Shown here piece by piece: positions 1 through 9,619 of a stretch of 50,134 nucleotides of DNA. Source of the DNA: Streptomyces sp. TRM64462 (lineage in GTDB: Bacteria; Actinomycetota; Actinomycetes; Streptomycetales; Streptomycetaceae); NCBI RefSeq assembly GCF_013362995.1, contig NZ_JABWDV010000445.1, positions 1 through 50,134 of the forward strand. The letters are read 5' to 3'. The position numbers and the translations under genes are program-made. The notes below the pieces were generated by a model. It made no database searches. It had not been told where the DNA came from and saw only the letters and a program-made list of their open reading frames with translations. Each line of letters starts with the position of its first letter. Within the stretch, counting starts at the first letter, position 1.

Positions 1-3000
1 GTCGATGATCGGGTCGGCTGAGATGAAGCGGCCGGTCGATGCGTCGTATTCGCGGGCGCCGATGTGGGTGAGGCCGGTGGCCGGGTCGTCGATGCCGGTG
101 CCGAGGAACGTGCGGCGGTCGGCCCAGTTGGCCGGCTCCGTGCCGCGCGGGGTGCCGTACGGGTCGAACTTGCGGCGGATGATGGCCTGGCCGGCCGTCT
201 GCTCGATCGCGTTCGTCGCCGTGTTGTGGTGGTCCGCCTGAAGGACCGTGATCTTGTGGTCCGTCGTCTTGCCGCCCGTCGAGCGCACCGTCGTCGGTGC
301 GCCCGGGTGGGTGTAGTAGCGGCGGGCGTCCAGGGCCTGGCCCGACGTGTTGACGACGATCTCCGCCTCGCCCAGGTACAGCGTGCGCGTCGTGCCGTCG
401 TCCTCCAACAGGCGGTTGCCGCCCGCGTCGTACAGGTACTTCACGTCCGGCGTGCCGTCGTTGTTCGCGTCGACCGACGTCAGCTTGTTGCGGCGGTCCC
501 AGTTCAGCGCCTGGGTGTCGCCGTTCAGGACGCGCTGCGTCGTGTTGCCGGACCCGTCGTAGGTGTACTTGGACTGAGGAGTGACCGTTGTGGTCCCTTC
601 CTTCACCACGGAGTCCACCTGGGTAAGGGTGTGCGGCTGGACCCCCGGGGCCTTGCCGTACGTGTAGGTGTGGACGTCGTCCAGCGCCGGGTCGGTCAGG
701 TCGTGGACCGTCATCCGCGTCCGGTTGCCGATCTCGTCGAACTCGTACGACTGCCAGTAGCCGTAGCCGGCTCCGGTGATGCCCGTAGACAGGTCGCTGC
801 GGAGCGGGCCCGCTCCCTGTGCGGCCGAGGACTTCGGGCACGTGGCGCTGTTCGCCGTCCAGGCGTGCGCCAGGCGGCCCATCGGGTCGTAGGAGAAGCA
901 CTGGTGATCGATCTTGGAAGATGACTGCGTGTCCGTGATGGACGTGATGTTGCCGACCGTGTCGTAGGCGTACGTCAGCGCCGAGATCCGTGTCGGGTTG
1001 GCCGTCTGGCGGTCAGTGACGGACAGGTTGATGCGACCCGTGTTCTCGTCGTAGATGTTCGTCGTCCACACCCGTCGCGGCGCCTCGCCCGACGCGGTGC
1101 GCAGGACCTCCCCGAACGGGCTGAGAACCACTTCGGCCGTGTACCAGAGCAGGCCGGACGTCGTGGTCGGGGAGCCCTCGCCGTCGTAGCGCGTGATGAC
1201 CTTCTCCGCCGCCAAGCCACCAGGTGTGGCCGGGAGGCCGGTCGACTGGAGCCTGCCCGTCTGCGTGTACGCGTAGGTGTACGCGTACGTGCCGGCGAGG
1301 CCCGTTGTAGCCGGCGTGCTTGGAATCGTGACCTTGGCGCCAGTCGGGCGGTACTCGACGTCGTAGCCCGTGACCTCGTTCGTGTAGGCGGCACCATCGT
1401 TGTAGCGCGTCGACGCCACCGGCTGGCCCTTGGCACCGGGCAGCGTGTCATAGGTCCACTTCGCGACCAACGGACCGGTCGACGAGTCCTCGCGCAGTTC
1501 CGTCGATCGTCCCAGCACGTCGTAGGTCGTGTACTGGGCGCGGTCCTGGGCGTCACGGGACCAGACCTGCTGGTCGAGCTCGTTGTAGCCGAAGTAGGCC
1601 GCTCCCATGTCGGGGTCGGTGGAAGCTGTCAGACGCCCGCGTACGTCATAGGTGTACGTCCACCTGTTGTCCTTGGCGTCGGCGACCTGGGCCAGGTTTC
1701 CACGAGGGTCGTAGACGTACGTAGTGTCAATGCTCGTCGTCAAGTCAGTTGCCGTGAAGCGCTGGATACGGGACGTACGCCCCAGTGTGTCCGTCCAGAT
1801 CTTCGTGGCTTGGCTGCCCGACAGCGGAGTCAGACCGTCGGTCGACATGCCCATGCGGGTCAGCGTCCAGTCGCCTTCATAGCGCCTCGTCGCCGAGTCC
1901 TGAGGCACGTCCTCATACAGTGTCGTCGTCTTGACCGGGCGGCCGAGGCCGTCGTAGGCGACTTCCGTCGAATTGGGCACCTGGAAAACGGACTCCGGAA
2001 AGAACAGCTCCGCCTCAGGCTCACCCTCGGCGAGGTAGCCGTTGTTGGACTGCCGCACGGTGCCGCTGGAGTTGTAGAGGGAGTCCGTCACGATGCGGCC
2101 ACCGCCCAGGGCCTCAGCCTGCATCTGGCGCAGACGGAGCAGCCCGTCGTAGATGGCGACGGAGTCCTCGTAGGTGCCGTTGTCCCTCAAAGTGCGGGTC
2201 CGCACCGCGGGCACCTTCTGGTCCTCGATCTGGTACTCGAAGCGCACCGATGGTGTGTCGGTGCCCTGCGTACGGGATGGGGTCCAGACCGCGATGATGC
2301 GTCCCAGCTCGTCGTAGTCGGTGGTCGTCTTCCGGAGGTTCGCATCTGTTACCGACAGGACCGCGCTGCGTGCCGGATCCATCACGGAGGTGGAGGCGTG
2401 GCCTGCCGCGTTCGTTGCAGTGACCTGGAAAGCCGGCCCCGTGGTCGGGCTGTAGACCGTGGTGGTGGAGTTGTTCCGCGCATCGGTGATCTTCGTGGCC
2501 CGGCCGAGCGCGTCGTACGTCGTGCGCTGCGACGTGACCCACCCGGTCCCCTCGCCGTCGACGGTGTCCACTTGGAACGGCAGTCCCTTGACCGGAGCCG
2601 TGCCGAAAGCGGCGAGTGCGTCGTACGACGTGCGGGTGTCGGAGATGACCTGAGTGCCAGTCGCGGTTCCCGCTTGCGCGCACGTCCCAACGGTCGTGCG
2701 AACGCGCGCGGGCAGGCCGATCACATGCGTAGCGGTGTTGTGAACGTACGAGGTAGTGGTGCACTGCTGATCGCCGGTCGTGACACCGCCCGCGTCGTTC
2801 GGAGTGAGGCTGAGCGTGTGCGTCTGAACCGGGAGACCGTGGTTTTCCTCGTAGGTCGTAAGACCCCGGGCTGTCCGAGTTCTGCCGCCGCTGATGGTCT
2901 GGATGCTGTCCGTGCGCACGGTGCCGGTGCGGTAAGCCTCCAAAGCCGGAAGGCCCGTACGGGACCGCGAGGCGATGACCTTGCTGTAGGGCCATGCCAG

Positions 3001-5766
3001 CTCACGCGAGACGACGCTGCCGCCTGCCTTGCTGTACGTGATGCTCTCGGCGACCAACCCCTGGAAGGGAAGAACGTCCTCGCCCAGCGTCTCCGTGCCC
3101 GTCGAGTCCTTGACCGTGATCGTGGCGCGGCCGGCGTCACCCGACATGCCGCGGAAGTAGCGGGTGCGGGTCTGGGACTGTTCGGTGGCGTCCGTGGCGG
3201 TGGGGTCGGCGCTCGTGGTGCCCTTCTTGGTGAGCACGCTCGCGTAGCCGCGCCACTGGTCGTACGTGCGCAGGGCCGGCTTCGTGAACTCGTCCGTGTT
3301 TTTGGCCCAGGCGGCGCCGTCCTCGTACGTGTACGTGGTGATGACGTCGGGCTGGCGGGCGGCCGTGTCCTTCTCCGTCACGCGCTCGACGACGTACTTG
3401 TTGAACCACTCCACCGGCGGCGTGTAGCCGGTCTTGGCGAGGTTCTCGTCCGTGAACGCCTCCGGGTCCGCCGACCAGTGCACCGGGAAGCAGCGGGTCG
3501 TGTTCGACGCCGGGGCGGGGTGCGTGCCGCCCACAGGGCACGGGGCGGAGTAGTCGACGTGGATCTCGCCGCCCGTCTCCGTGCGGATCTTCTCCACGCG
3601 GAGGCGGTCGAAGTCCGGAGTCTGGTCCGTGCTGCTCGTCGCCACGCGGTTCGGCATGTCGACGGCGTTCGCCAGGAACGTGACCGGCGGGACGGCCTTG
3701 CTGGGCTGGCCGCCCGAGGCACCGGCCTGGCCGAAGCCGGTGCGGGTGATGGACTCCAGCCACAGCGGCGGGTGCGTGTCGGTGCGCTGCTTCGGGAACG
3801 ACTGCTTCAGCGTCCAGCGGTCGACCCACGACATGCTGGTGGTGCCGGGGGTGCGCTGGCCGAGCGTCTCGATCGCCGTCAGACGGATCCGGCTCCAGAA
3901 CGTCGGAGACGTGATGTAGCAGTTCTCCGCGCCCACCGTGCAGTGGAGCGTGGAGGGGGTGTCCCACCAGGGCTGCTTGTCCGCGTAGTTCTTGGACTCG
4001 AACTCGGTGTCCGAGCATGTGGTGGTGCTGTCGACGATGCAGCGCTGCGCGACCCTGAAGAGGACCTTGCCGGCCGGGACGCCCGTCAGGTTGTCGGAGC
4101 GCAGGCCGTAGAGGATCTGCGTGGGGTAGCCCGCACGGTCGTAGGTGACGGCCTGCTTGAACTTCTCGTTCTTGGCGTAGCGGTTCGTCTCCTTCTTCCA
4201 GTCGACGATCATCGCGTTGCCGTGGACGTCCTCGACGTAGTCGAGGTTCCAGCGCCAGGCCTGCGTGCAGAACGACGCCGCGTAGGTGGCGGCGTGGCAG
4301 GGCTCGCCGGTGTGGTTGCCGACGACCGGGACGGTCAGGGCCGAGTTCGTGGTGGCGGTGCGGCCGGGGAGGGCGTTGCGGCCGAACCAGTACTTCGTGC
4401 CGTCGCGGGTCGTGACGACCCAGTGCTCGCCGTCGTACGCGCCGGTCTGGGCGGCCTTCGTGCTGCCGTCCGCCGCCTTGTACTCGATCCGGGCGCCGGT
4501 GTCGTTCTGGGCGACCCACTTGCCGGTCGTGTCGTCGTGGACGAGTTCGGTGGAGGAGCCTCCCAGCGACATGACGATGCTGTCGGTGGCCCAGCACAGG
4601 TCGGACTTCTTCTTGTCCGTGCTGTTGTCGTTGTTGGGCGTGCCGTCGCGGTCGTCGTTGCAGGAGCGGTAGCGGCGTTCGACGAAGCCGGGGTGGTAGT
4701 CCCAGCCGTCGCCGATCCAGGAGGCCTGGCCGTTGGAGACGGCCGTGCGGCCGTCGACCGACTGGGAGGAGTAGGAGAGGGAGATCTTCGGCGCCGGGCC
4801 TGCTGCCGGCTCCGGCACGGTGAGGGGGTACGACCAGGAGAAGCCGCCGCCACTGCCGCCCGCTGTCCAGGTGCCCGTCGCGGAGAGCGGGGTCGCCTTG
4901 TACGTGCCGCCCGCGCCGGACGCCGAGTCCGTGGCGGCCAGGACGACGGGGCCGCCGCCCGCCTGCGTGGTGAGGCCCTGGGTCTGGCTCGCGGCCGGGT
5001 CGATGGTGGCGCGGACCTTGTCCGTGGACGGGTCGTTGGTGCTGGGCACGTCGACCGGGGTGGCGCACTCCTCCAGCTCGGGGGTGGTGAGGAAGCACTC
5101 GGGGAGCTGGGTCAGCTTGAGACGGGTCGACCACTCGTTGCCGAAGAGGTCCTCGAACTGGCCGTAGTCGAGCTCGATGTCGACGGGCGTGGAACCGGTC
5201 TCGGGCGGGGTGACCTTGATGACCGCGCCGTCGACGTCGACGGCCTCGGTGCTGGTGCGGGGTTCGACCGTGATGTCCCAGGTGCCGCTGGGGGCGGGCG
5301 GGTTGGGTTCGGCCTCGGTGGGGGACGCCTGGCCGATGGCGATGGGAAGACCGGTGACGGGGACGAGTTCCTCGCCCGCGCCGTCGAGGGTGACGGGGGC
5401 GGTGCCGCCGGCCGGGGGCGTGGTGTCGGTGGGGTTGTAGTCGATGGGGGGCTCGACGGGGCCGCTTGACCAGCTGCTCAGCTCGTCGATCTTCAGCTGG
5501 TCCGGGTCGGCCGGGTCCTCCTGCTGGAGGTCCAGGAGCGTCGGTCCTGTCCGGGGCGCCGGGGGCGCGATGGCCCATGCCTCGGCCGGGAGCAGCGTCG
5601 CCGCGAGCACGGCGGAGAGCGTCACGCCGAGGCTGCGGGCACGGCTGCGGGCGCGGCGCCGGGACGCCGCTCCGGAGCGTCGCGCCGACCCCGGACTCCG
5701 CGCCTCCATAAGCCAGTTGAGCTTTCCGGGCAGGCGGAAAGGGCGCCCAGAAACGGACGAGGACAT
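1..5766 (-). CDS. RHS/YD-repeat secreted protein, C-terminus beyond the window edge
   Basis: An open frame of 1922 codons runs from ATG at 5766 to the window edge without a stop that I could see, so the 3' end is missing. The start follows a G-rich ribosome-binding site. The N-terminus has an unusually long, Arg-rich n-region and then a hydrophobic stretch (about residues 45-65) ending in AEAWA, which suggests export. The first half holds the beta-rich region usual in actinobacterial RHS proteins (motifs such as KISLSYSSQSVDG). The second half carries YD-type repeats (TYDALGR, YVYDPRGNLAQ, YTYDVRGRL, YDGSGN). The last visible residues, YDASTGRFISADPIID, are the conserved end of the RHS core, after which polymorphic toxins switch to a variable C-terminal domain. 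I infer a polymorphic toxin or wall-associated RHS protein. The effector domain and any immunity gene would lie just left of the window. Confidence 0.9.
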   Translation of the reverse strand, partial: MSSSVSGRPFRLPGKLNWLMEARSPGSARRSGAASRRRARSRARSLGVTLSAVLAATLLPAEAWAIAPPAPRTGPTLLDLQQEDPADPDQLKIDELSSWSSGPVEPPIDYNPTDTTPPAGGTAPVTLDGAGEELVPVTGLPIAIGQASPTEAEPNPPAPSGTWDITVEPRTSTEAVDVDGAVIKVTPPETGSTPVDIELDYGQFEDLFGNEWSTRLKLTQLPECFLTTPELEECATPVDVPSTNDPSTDKVRATIDPAASQTQGLTTQAGGGPVVLAATDSASGAGGTYKATPLSATGTWTAGGSGGGFSWSYPLTVPEPAAGPAPKISLSYSSQSVDGRTAVSNGQASWIGDGWDYHPGFVERRYRSCNDDRDGTPNNDNSTDKKKSDLCWATDSIVMSLGGSSTELVHDDTTGKWVAQNDTGARIEYKAADGSTKAAQTGAYDGEHWVVTTRDGTKYWFGRNALPGRTATTNSALTVPVVGNHTGEPCHAATYAASFCTQAWRWNLDYVEDVHGNAMIVDWKKETNRYAKNEKFKQAVTYDRAGYPTQILYGLRSDNLTGVPAGKVLFRVAQRCIVDSTTTCSDTEFESKNYADKQPWWDTPSTLHCTVGAENCYITSPTFWSRIRLTAIETLGQRTPGTTSMSWVDRWTLKQSFPKQRTDTHPPLWLESITRTGFGQAGASGGQPSKAVPPVTFLANAVDMPNRVATSSTDQTPDFDRLRVEKIRTETGGEIHVDYSAPCPVGGTHPAPASNTTRCFPVHWSADPEAFTDENLAKTGYTPPVEWFNKYVVERVTEKDTAARQPDVITTYTYEDGAAWAKNTDEFTKPALRTYDQWRGYASVLTKKGTTSADPTATDATEQSQTRTRYFRGMSGDAGRATITVKDSTGTETLGEDVLPFQGLVAESITYSKAGGSVVSRELAWPYSKVIASRSRTGLPALEAYRTGTVRTDSIQTISGGRTRTARGLTTYEENHGLPVQTHTLSLTPNDAGGVTTGDQQCTTTSYVHNTATHVIGLPARVRTTVGTCAQAGTATGTQVISDTRTSYDALAAFGTAPVKGLPFQVDTVDGEGTGWVTSQRTTYDALGRATKITDARNNSTTTVYSPTTGPAFQVTATNAAGHASTSVMDPARSAVLSVTDANLRKTTTDYDELGRIIAVWTPSRTQGTDTPSVRFEYQIEDQKVPAVRTRTLRDNGTYEDSVAIYDGLLRLRQMQAEALGGGRIVTDSLYNSSGTVRQSNNGYLAEGEPEAELFFPESVFQVPNSTEVAYDGLGRPVKTTTLYEDVPQDSATRRYEGDWTLTRMGMSTDGLTPLSGSQATKIWTDTLGRTSRIQRFTATDLTTSIDTTYVYDPRGNLAQVADAKDNRWTYTYDVRGRLTASTDPDMGAAYFGYNELDQQVWSRDAQDRAQYTTYDVLGRSTELREDSSTGPLVAKWTYDTLPGAKGQPVASTRYNDGAAYTNEVTGYDVEYRPTGAKVTIPSTPATTGLAGTYAYTYAYTQTGRLQSTGLPATPGGLAAEKVITRYDGEGSPTTTSGLLWYTAEVVLSPFGEVLRTASGEAPRRVWTTNIYDENTGRINLSVTDRQTANPTRISALTYAYDTVGNITSITDTQSSSKIDHQCFSYDPMGRLAHAWTANSATCPKSSAAQGAGPLRSDLSTGITGAGYGYWQSYEFDEIGNRTRMTVHDLTDPALDDVHTYTYGKAPGVQPHTLTQVDSVVKEGTTTVTPQSKYTYDGSGNTTQRVLNGDTQALNWDRRNKLTSVDANNDGTPDVKYLYDAGGNRLLEDDGTTRTLYLGEAEIVVNTSGQALDARRYYTHPGAPTTVRSTGGKTTDHKITVLQADHHNTATNAIEQTAGQAIIRRKFDPYGTPRGTEPANWADRRTFLGTGIDDPATGLTHIGAREYDASTGRFISADPIID

Positions 5767-6265
5767 GAGACCCCCCACTTCCACTGCGCACCGGAAGTAC
5801 AGGGCGGCAGGGAAAACGATAAATAGCGCGCCGATTGTGCAGGTGGCGTGAACCCAATATCCACAAGGCTCACGAATGTGTGACATCAATCACGGGATGA
5901 GCTATGCGATTCCGGTGGGAAGGGGAATTGACGGCTGATCAGGGGGCAGCGGCTTCCGCATGACCGCCAAGAGGCAGGACATCGGCAATTACTGCGTGAT
6001 TCACCCAAAGCGCTCGACAGGCTCTTCCGTTTCGCCTGGGGATGACACCTTTGCCACTAAGAGGCAGGGCCTGGAAGCGCATGAGTCGCAAGCTCGCCAC
6101 CCGTGGGACGCGTTCGTCACCGCCGGCGGTTCCCTCACGCCCGAGACTGCGGTGGCGGGTGACGAAACCGTGAAAGTGGTTCATGCTCTGCTGGCACACA
6201 TCTGCGTGCAGCAGAAATTCCGAGGGCCGCTCAGCATCCAGGCGCCCGCGGGGGGAAAGGAAGTC
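5767..6265. other. divergent intergenic region between RHS gene and FG-GAP gene
   Basis: About 500 bp separate two divergent secreted-protein genes. It is noticeably richer in A and T than the flanking coding DNA, especially 5810-5940, as expected for back-to-back promoters. The 10-mer AAGAGGCAGG occurs twice, at 5969-5978 and 6059-6068. The frame of the rightward gene stays open back to ATG 5960, but that start lacks a good ribosome-binding site, so I treat this stretch as untranslated. I see no convincing gene or RNA here. Confidence 0.5.
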
Positions 6266-9200
6266 ATGGACGCCTCGAAGGCTGCGGGGAACGCTGCGGA
6301 CAAGACGGGTTCCGGATTGCTCGGCACTGAACAGTCCGTACCCGCAAGGGAATTGAAGCGATCGCGCAAGCGCCGTCGGTACACCGCCGTCGCCGCCCTC
6401 CTGGCGGTCGCCCTCGCCGTCCCCGTCGGTGTGCACCTCACGTCGGACCCCGCGCCCGCGCCCGCCCCGCATACGGAGGCGAAGGCCCCGGACGACGGGC
6501 CCCTAACCGCCGACAAGGCGATGCGCGAGGCGCGCCGTACCGGTAAGGACGTCGAGGTCACCGCGCGGCACACCGCCAACTCCACGACCTGGGCGCAGCC
6601 GGACGGGCTCCTGCGCACGCGCACGTACAGCGACACCATCCGCGCCATGGCCGGCGGCGAGTGGAAGCCCGTCGACACCACCCTCCAGCGAGTGGACGGC
6701 GGCTACGCCCCCAAGGCGGTCAACGGCACGCTGCTGTTCAGCGCCGGTACGCAGCCCACGTCGCCCACCCGCGCCTCGCGTGCCTCGCGCGCCGTCGTAC
6801 GCGCCGCCCTCACCACCGGCCCATCCGACGACGCCGGCACCTGGAGCCGGCTGGTACGGCTCACCATCGCCGGTCACGACATCGACGTGAGCTGGCCCGG
6901 GCCGCTCCCGGCCCCCGTCGTCGACGGGCCGCGCGCGCTGTACGAGGAGGTGCGCCCCGGCATCGACCTGCTCATGACCGCTCGCGACGGCGGCTACTCG
7001 CACGTTCTGATCGTCAAGAACCGCGACGCCGCGCATGACCCGGTCCTCGCGCGGCTCCCGTACCGCATGACCTCCCCCAGCCTCACGTTCGTCCTCGACC
7101 CGAAGTCGAAGGCCCTGAGCGCCCGCGACAGCGCCGGCGAGGAGATCGCCGCCGCACCCACGCCGTACATGTGGGACTCCGCCGGGACCGTGCGGGCCAC
7201 CGTCGGCGAGCCGGCCGCGAGCCCGGCGCCCGCGGTGCGCGACACGTCCCTCGCGCTCCCCGGGCTCGCCGGCCCGCAGCCGGGTACGCACGACGCGGTG
7301 CTCGACGCGTCGCTCTCCCAGGACAGCGGGACGCTCGACGTCGCCGTCGACCAGAAGCTGCTGACCGACGCCGACACCGTCTACCCGGTCTTCATCGACC
7401 CGTCCTTCAAGGGGCGCAAGCTGAACTGGACCGTCCTCTACAAGAAGCACTCGACGGCCAGCTTCTGGAACGGTCAGAACTTCAACGACGGCGCGGACGA
7501 GGCCCGCGTGGGCTACGAGTCGGACTCGGGCGGTCTCTCCCGCTCGGTGTTCACGTTCGAGTACGGCAGCGCGCTGCACGGCAAGAAGGTCAAGTCCGCG
7601 GTGTTCCGCGGCCTGCAGACGTACTCCTGGGGGTGCGAGTCCCGGCAGTACAACCTCTACCTGACCGGGCCGATCTCCAGCTCCAGCACGTGGAACAACC
7701 AGCCCGCCTGGATCAAATCGCTGGGCAGCCAGACGAACGGGCACGGCTACAACACCACCGACTGTCCCGACAAGTGGGTCGCCATGGACATCAGGTCCGC
7801 GGCCCAGGAGGCGTCCACCAACAAGTGGTCGACGATGACCCTCGGGCTACGCGCCGCCAACGAGAGCGACACCAACGCCTGGAAGAAGTTCCTCGCGAAC
7901 GGTGAGAACGCGCCGTACATCGAGGTCGTCTACAACGCCCCGCCGAACGAGCCCGTCGCCCTCAACATGAAGACGTCGCCGGGCACCACCTGCGACACCA
8001 CGTCGCCGTACCCGGGCATCGGGAAGCAGGACATCACCATCACCGTCACCGGGTCGGACCCGGACGGTGTCGCGAACCTGAAGTACATCAACGTGTACGC
8101 CTACCCCGCCGACAACCCCGCCGCCCCGGTCATCAACCAGAACCTCACGCCCGACACCAGCGGCAAGGCCACCTCGCAGCTCTACCCCTGGTCGATGTTC
8201 ACCAGCGGCAAGACCTACATCTGGACCGCCCGCACCATCGACCACGACGGCGAGATGTCCGCCTGGGGCCCGGCCGGCACCACCGCCCAGTGCCGCTTCA
8301 CCGTCGACCACTCCGCGCCCAGCAGCCCCACCGTCGAGTCCACGGCGTTCCCGCCCGCCGATCTCGACGGGGCGGTCTGGTCCGCGGAGGCGTTCGGCGC
8401 GACCGGTACGTTCTCGTTCTCCGTGCCCGGCGCGACCGACATCGCGCGGTACGAGTACAGCTTCAACACCGCGTTCAACATGAGCAAGGCGGCGGGGACG
8501 ACGACGGGCGGCCAGGCCGTCACCGACGCGCTCAAGCCGCCGCACGCCGGCCCGAACGCGCTGTTCGTCCGTGCCGTCGACAAGACCGGCAACTACTCGC
8601 CGGTCAGCAAGTACCTCTTCAACGTCAAGCCGGCGCCCGTCATGGACAGCCCCATGGACGTCACCGGCGACGCCGTCCCGGACGTGTACACGATCACGCC
8701 GGACGGGGAACTGCGCTTCTACGCCAAGCCGCCGGGCATCGACCGTCTCCACCACTGGATCCCGGCCGCCTACACGACCGAGCAGGGCGAGCCCGCGGTG
8801 GTCGCGTCCGGCTACTGGTCCGGCGCGCTGATCACCCACAACGGCGACTGGCTGCCCGGAGACGGCATCCAGGACCTGGTGGCGCGGATGCCCGACGGGA
8901 AGCTGTACGTGTATCCCGGTGACGGCTACAGCGGCTTCGACGTCAGCAGGCGCGTCGAGGTGCTGCTGCCCTCCGGGGCGCCCGCGCCGGGCTCGCTGCG
9001 GCAGATCCTGGCGGTCGGCGACGTGACGGGCGACGGCCGCCCGGACCTGCTCGCCCTCGCGGGCGGCGACCTGTGGGCGTTCACCGGCTACACCGGGGTC
9101 AGCTTCGCCAAGGCGACCAAGCTCAGCGGCGAGGACTGGACGGACCGCGACCTGGTCCAGGTCGGCCACATCGCCGGCGACACGGCGCCCGACCTCGTCT

Positions 9201-9535
9201 ACCGCGTCAACGCGAGCGGACAGCTCCACCTCCGCTACGGCAGGAACGCGGCGTCGGGCGGTCTCGACTTCGGCTCGCTCGCCACGAAGACCGCGTCCGC
9301 CGGCCAGCTCGACACGTACGGCGGCTCGACGGTCCGGACCCGCGCCGCGGCGCCCGTCGTCACGGGCACCCCGGACGTCACGGGCGACGGTCTGCCGGAG
9401 GTCTGGACGATGTACGCCAACGGCGACGTCTACGTCCACCCCGGCAACGCCACGGGCCTCGTGCACGCCGGCTCCTTCTGGGTGATCAAGGAAACCCTCG
9501 GCACCACCTGGGCCGGCCACACCGCCATCGGCTGA
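6266..9535 (+). CDS. secreted DNRLRE-domain / FG-GAP (VCBS) repeat protein
   Basis: The predicted protein has 1089 residues. ATG 6266 is chosen because GGGGGAAAGGAAG lies just upstream. An Arg/Lys cluster (KRSRKRRR) precedes a hydrophobic segment at about residues 40-57, giving a signal peptide or anchor. Residues about 380-556 form a DNRLRE-type beta domain (STWNNQPAW, LGLRAANESD). Residues 560-790 look like Ig/fibronectin-type beta modules. Residues about 790-1089 contain four FG-GAP-like calcium-binding blades (DVTGDAVPDVY, DVTGDGRPDLL, IAGDTAPDLV, DVTGDGLPEVW). The role is likely extracellular binding or adhesion. The same domains occur as N-terminal parts of many actinobacterial RHS proteins, so its position beside an RHS gene is probably meaningful. 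No catalytic motif was seen. It ends at a shared terminator with the symporter gene. Confidence 0.88.
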   Translation: MDASKAAGNAADKTGSGLLGTEQSVPARELKRSRKRRRYTAVAALLAVALAVPVGVHLTSDPAPAPAPHTEAKAPDDGPLTADKAMREARRTGKDVEVTARHTANSTTWAQPDGLLRTRTYSDTIRAMAGGEWKPVDTTLQRVDGGYAPKAVNGTLLFSAGTQPTSPTRASRASRAVVRAALTTGPSDDAGTWSRLVRLTIAGHDIDVSWPGPLPAPVVDGPRALYEEVRPGIDLLMTARDGGYSHVLIVKNRDAAHDPVLARLPYRMTSPSLTFVLDPKSKALSARDSAGEEIAAAPTPYMWDSAGTVRATVGEPAASPAPAVRDTSLALPGLAGPQPGTHDAVLDASLSQDSGTLDVAVDQKLLTDADTVYPVFIDPSFKGRKLNWTVLYKKHSTASFWNGQNFNDGADEARVGYESDSGGLSRSVFTFEYGSALHGKKVKSAVFRGLQTYSWGCESRQYNLYLTGPISSSSTWNNQPAWIKSLGSQTNGHGYNTTDCPDKWVAMDIRSAAQEASTNKWSTMTLGLRAANESDTNAWKKFLANGENAPYIEVVYNAPPNEPVALNMKTSPGTTCDTTSPYPGIGKQDITITVTGSDPDGVANLKYINVYAYPADNPAAPVINQNLTPDTSGKATSQLYPWSMFTSGKTYIWTARTIDHDGEMSAWGPAGTTAQCRFTVDHSAPSSPTVESTAFPPADLDGAVWSAEAFGATGTFSFSVPGATDIARYEYSFNTAFNMSKAAGTTTGGQAVTDALKPPHAGPNALFVRAVDKTGNYSPVSKYLFNVKPAPVMDSPMDVTGDAVPDVYTITPDGELRFYAKPPGIDRLHHWIPAAYTTEQGEPAVVASGYWSGALITHNGDWLPGDGIQDLVARMPDGKLYVYPGDGYSGFDVSRRVEVLLPSGAPAPGSLRQILAVGDVTGDGRPDLLALAGGDLWAFTGYTGVSFAKATKLSGEDWTDRDLVQVGHIAGDTAPDLVYRVNASGQLHLRYGRNAASGGLDFGSLATKTASAGQLDTYGGSTVRTRAAAPVVTGTPDVTGDGLPEVWTMYANGDVYVHPGNATGLVHAGSFWVIKETLGTTWAGHTAIG

Positions 9536-9554
9536 CGCCACGGCACACGAACGC

Positions 9555-9593
9555 CTGTGCCCCCTGCCGCCGGACGGGCGACAGGGGGCACAG
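9555..9593. terminator. bidirectional terminator between convergent genes
   Basis: A perfect 12-bp stem (arms 9555-9566 and 9582-9593) with a 15-nt loop lies between the stop of the FG-GAP gene and the stop of the symporter gene. Perfect symmetry lets it serve both strands. There is no U-run, which is usual for Streptomyces terminators. Confidence 0.8.
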
Positions 9594-9619
9594 AGAGTGC
9601 TGCTGGTACCGGCTGAGCG

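Noticed and set aside
1810..5469. 1219-residue plus-strand open frame over the RHS gene
   Set aside because: Composition is Arg/Val/Gly-rich shadow. The minus-strand frame reads as a coherent RHS protein with conserved motifs.
3137..5866. 909-residue minus-strand frame starting at 5866
   Set aside because: Pro/Arg/His-rich out-of-frame translation of the true RHS frame; no conserved motif.
5960..6265. N-terminal extension of the FG-GAP protein from ATG 5960
   Set aside because: No ribosome-binding site, and ATG 6266 has a strong one followed by a normal signal-type N-terminus.
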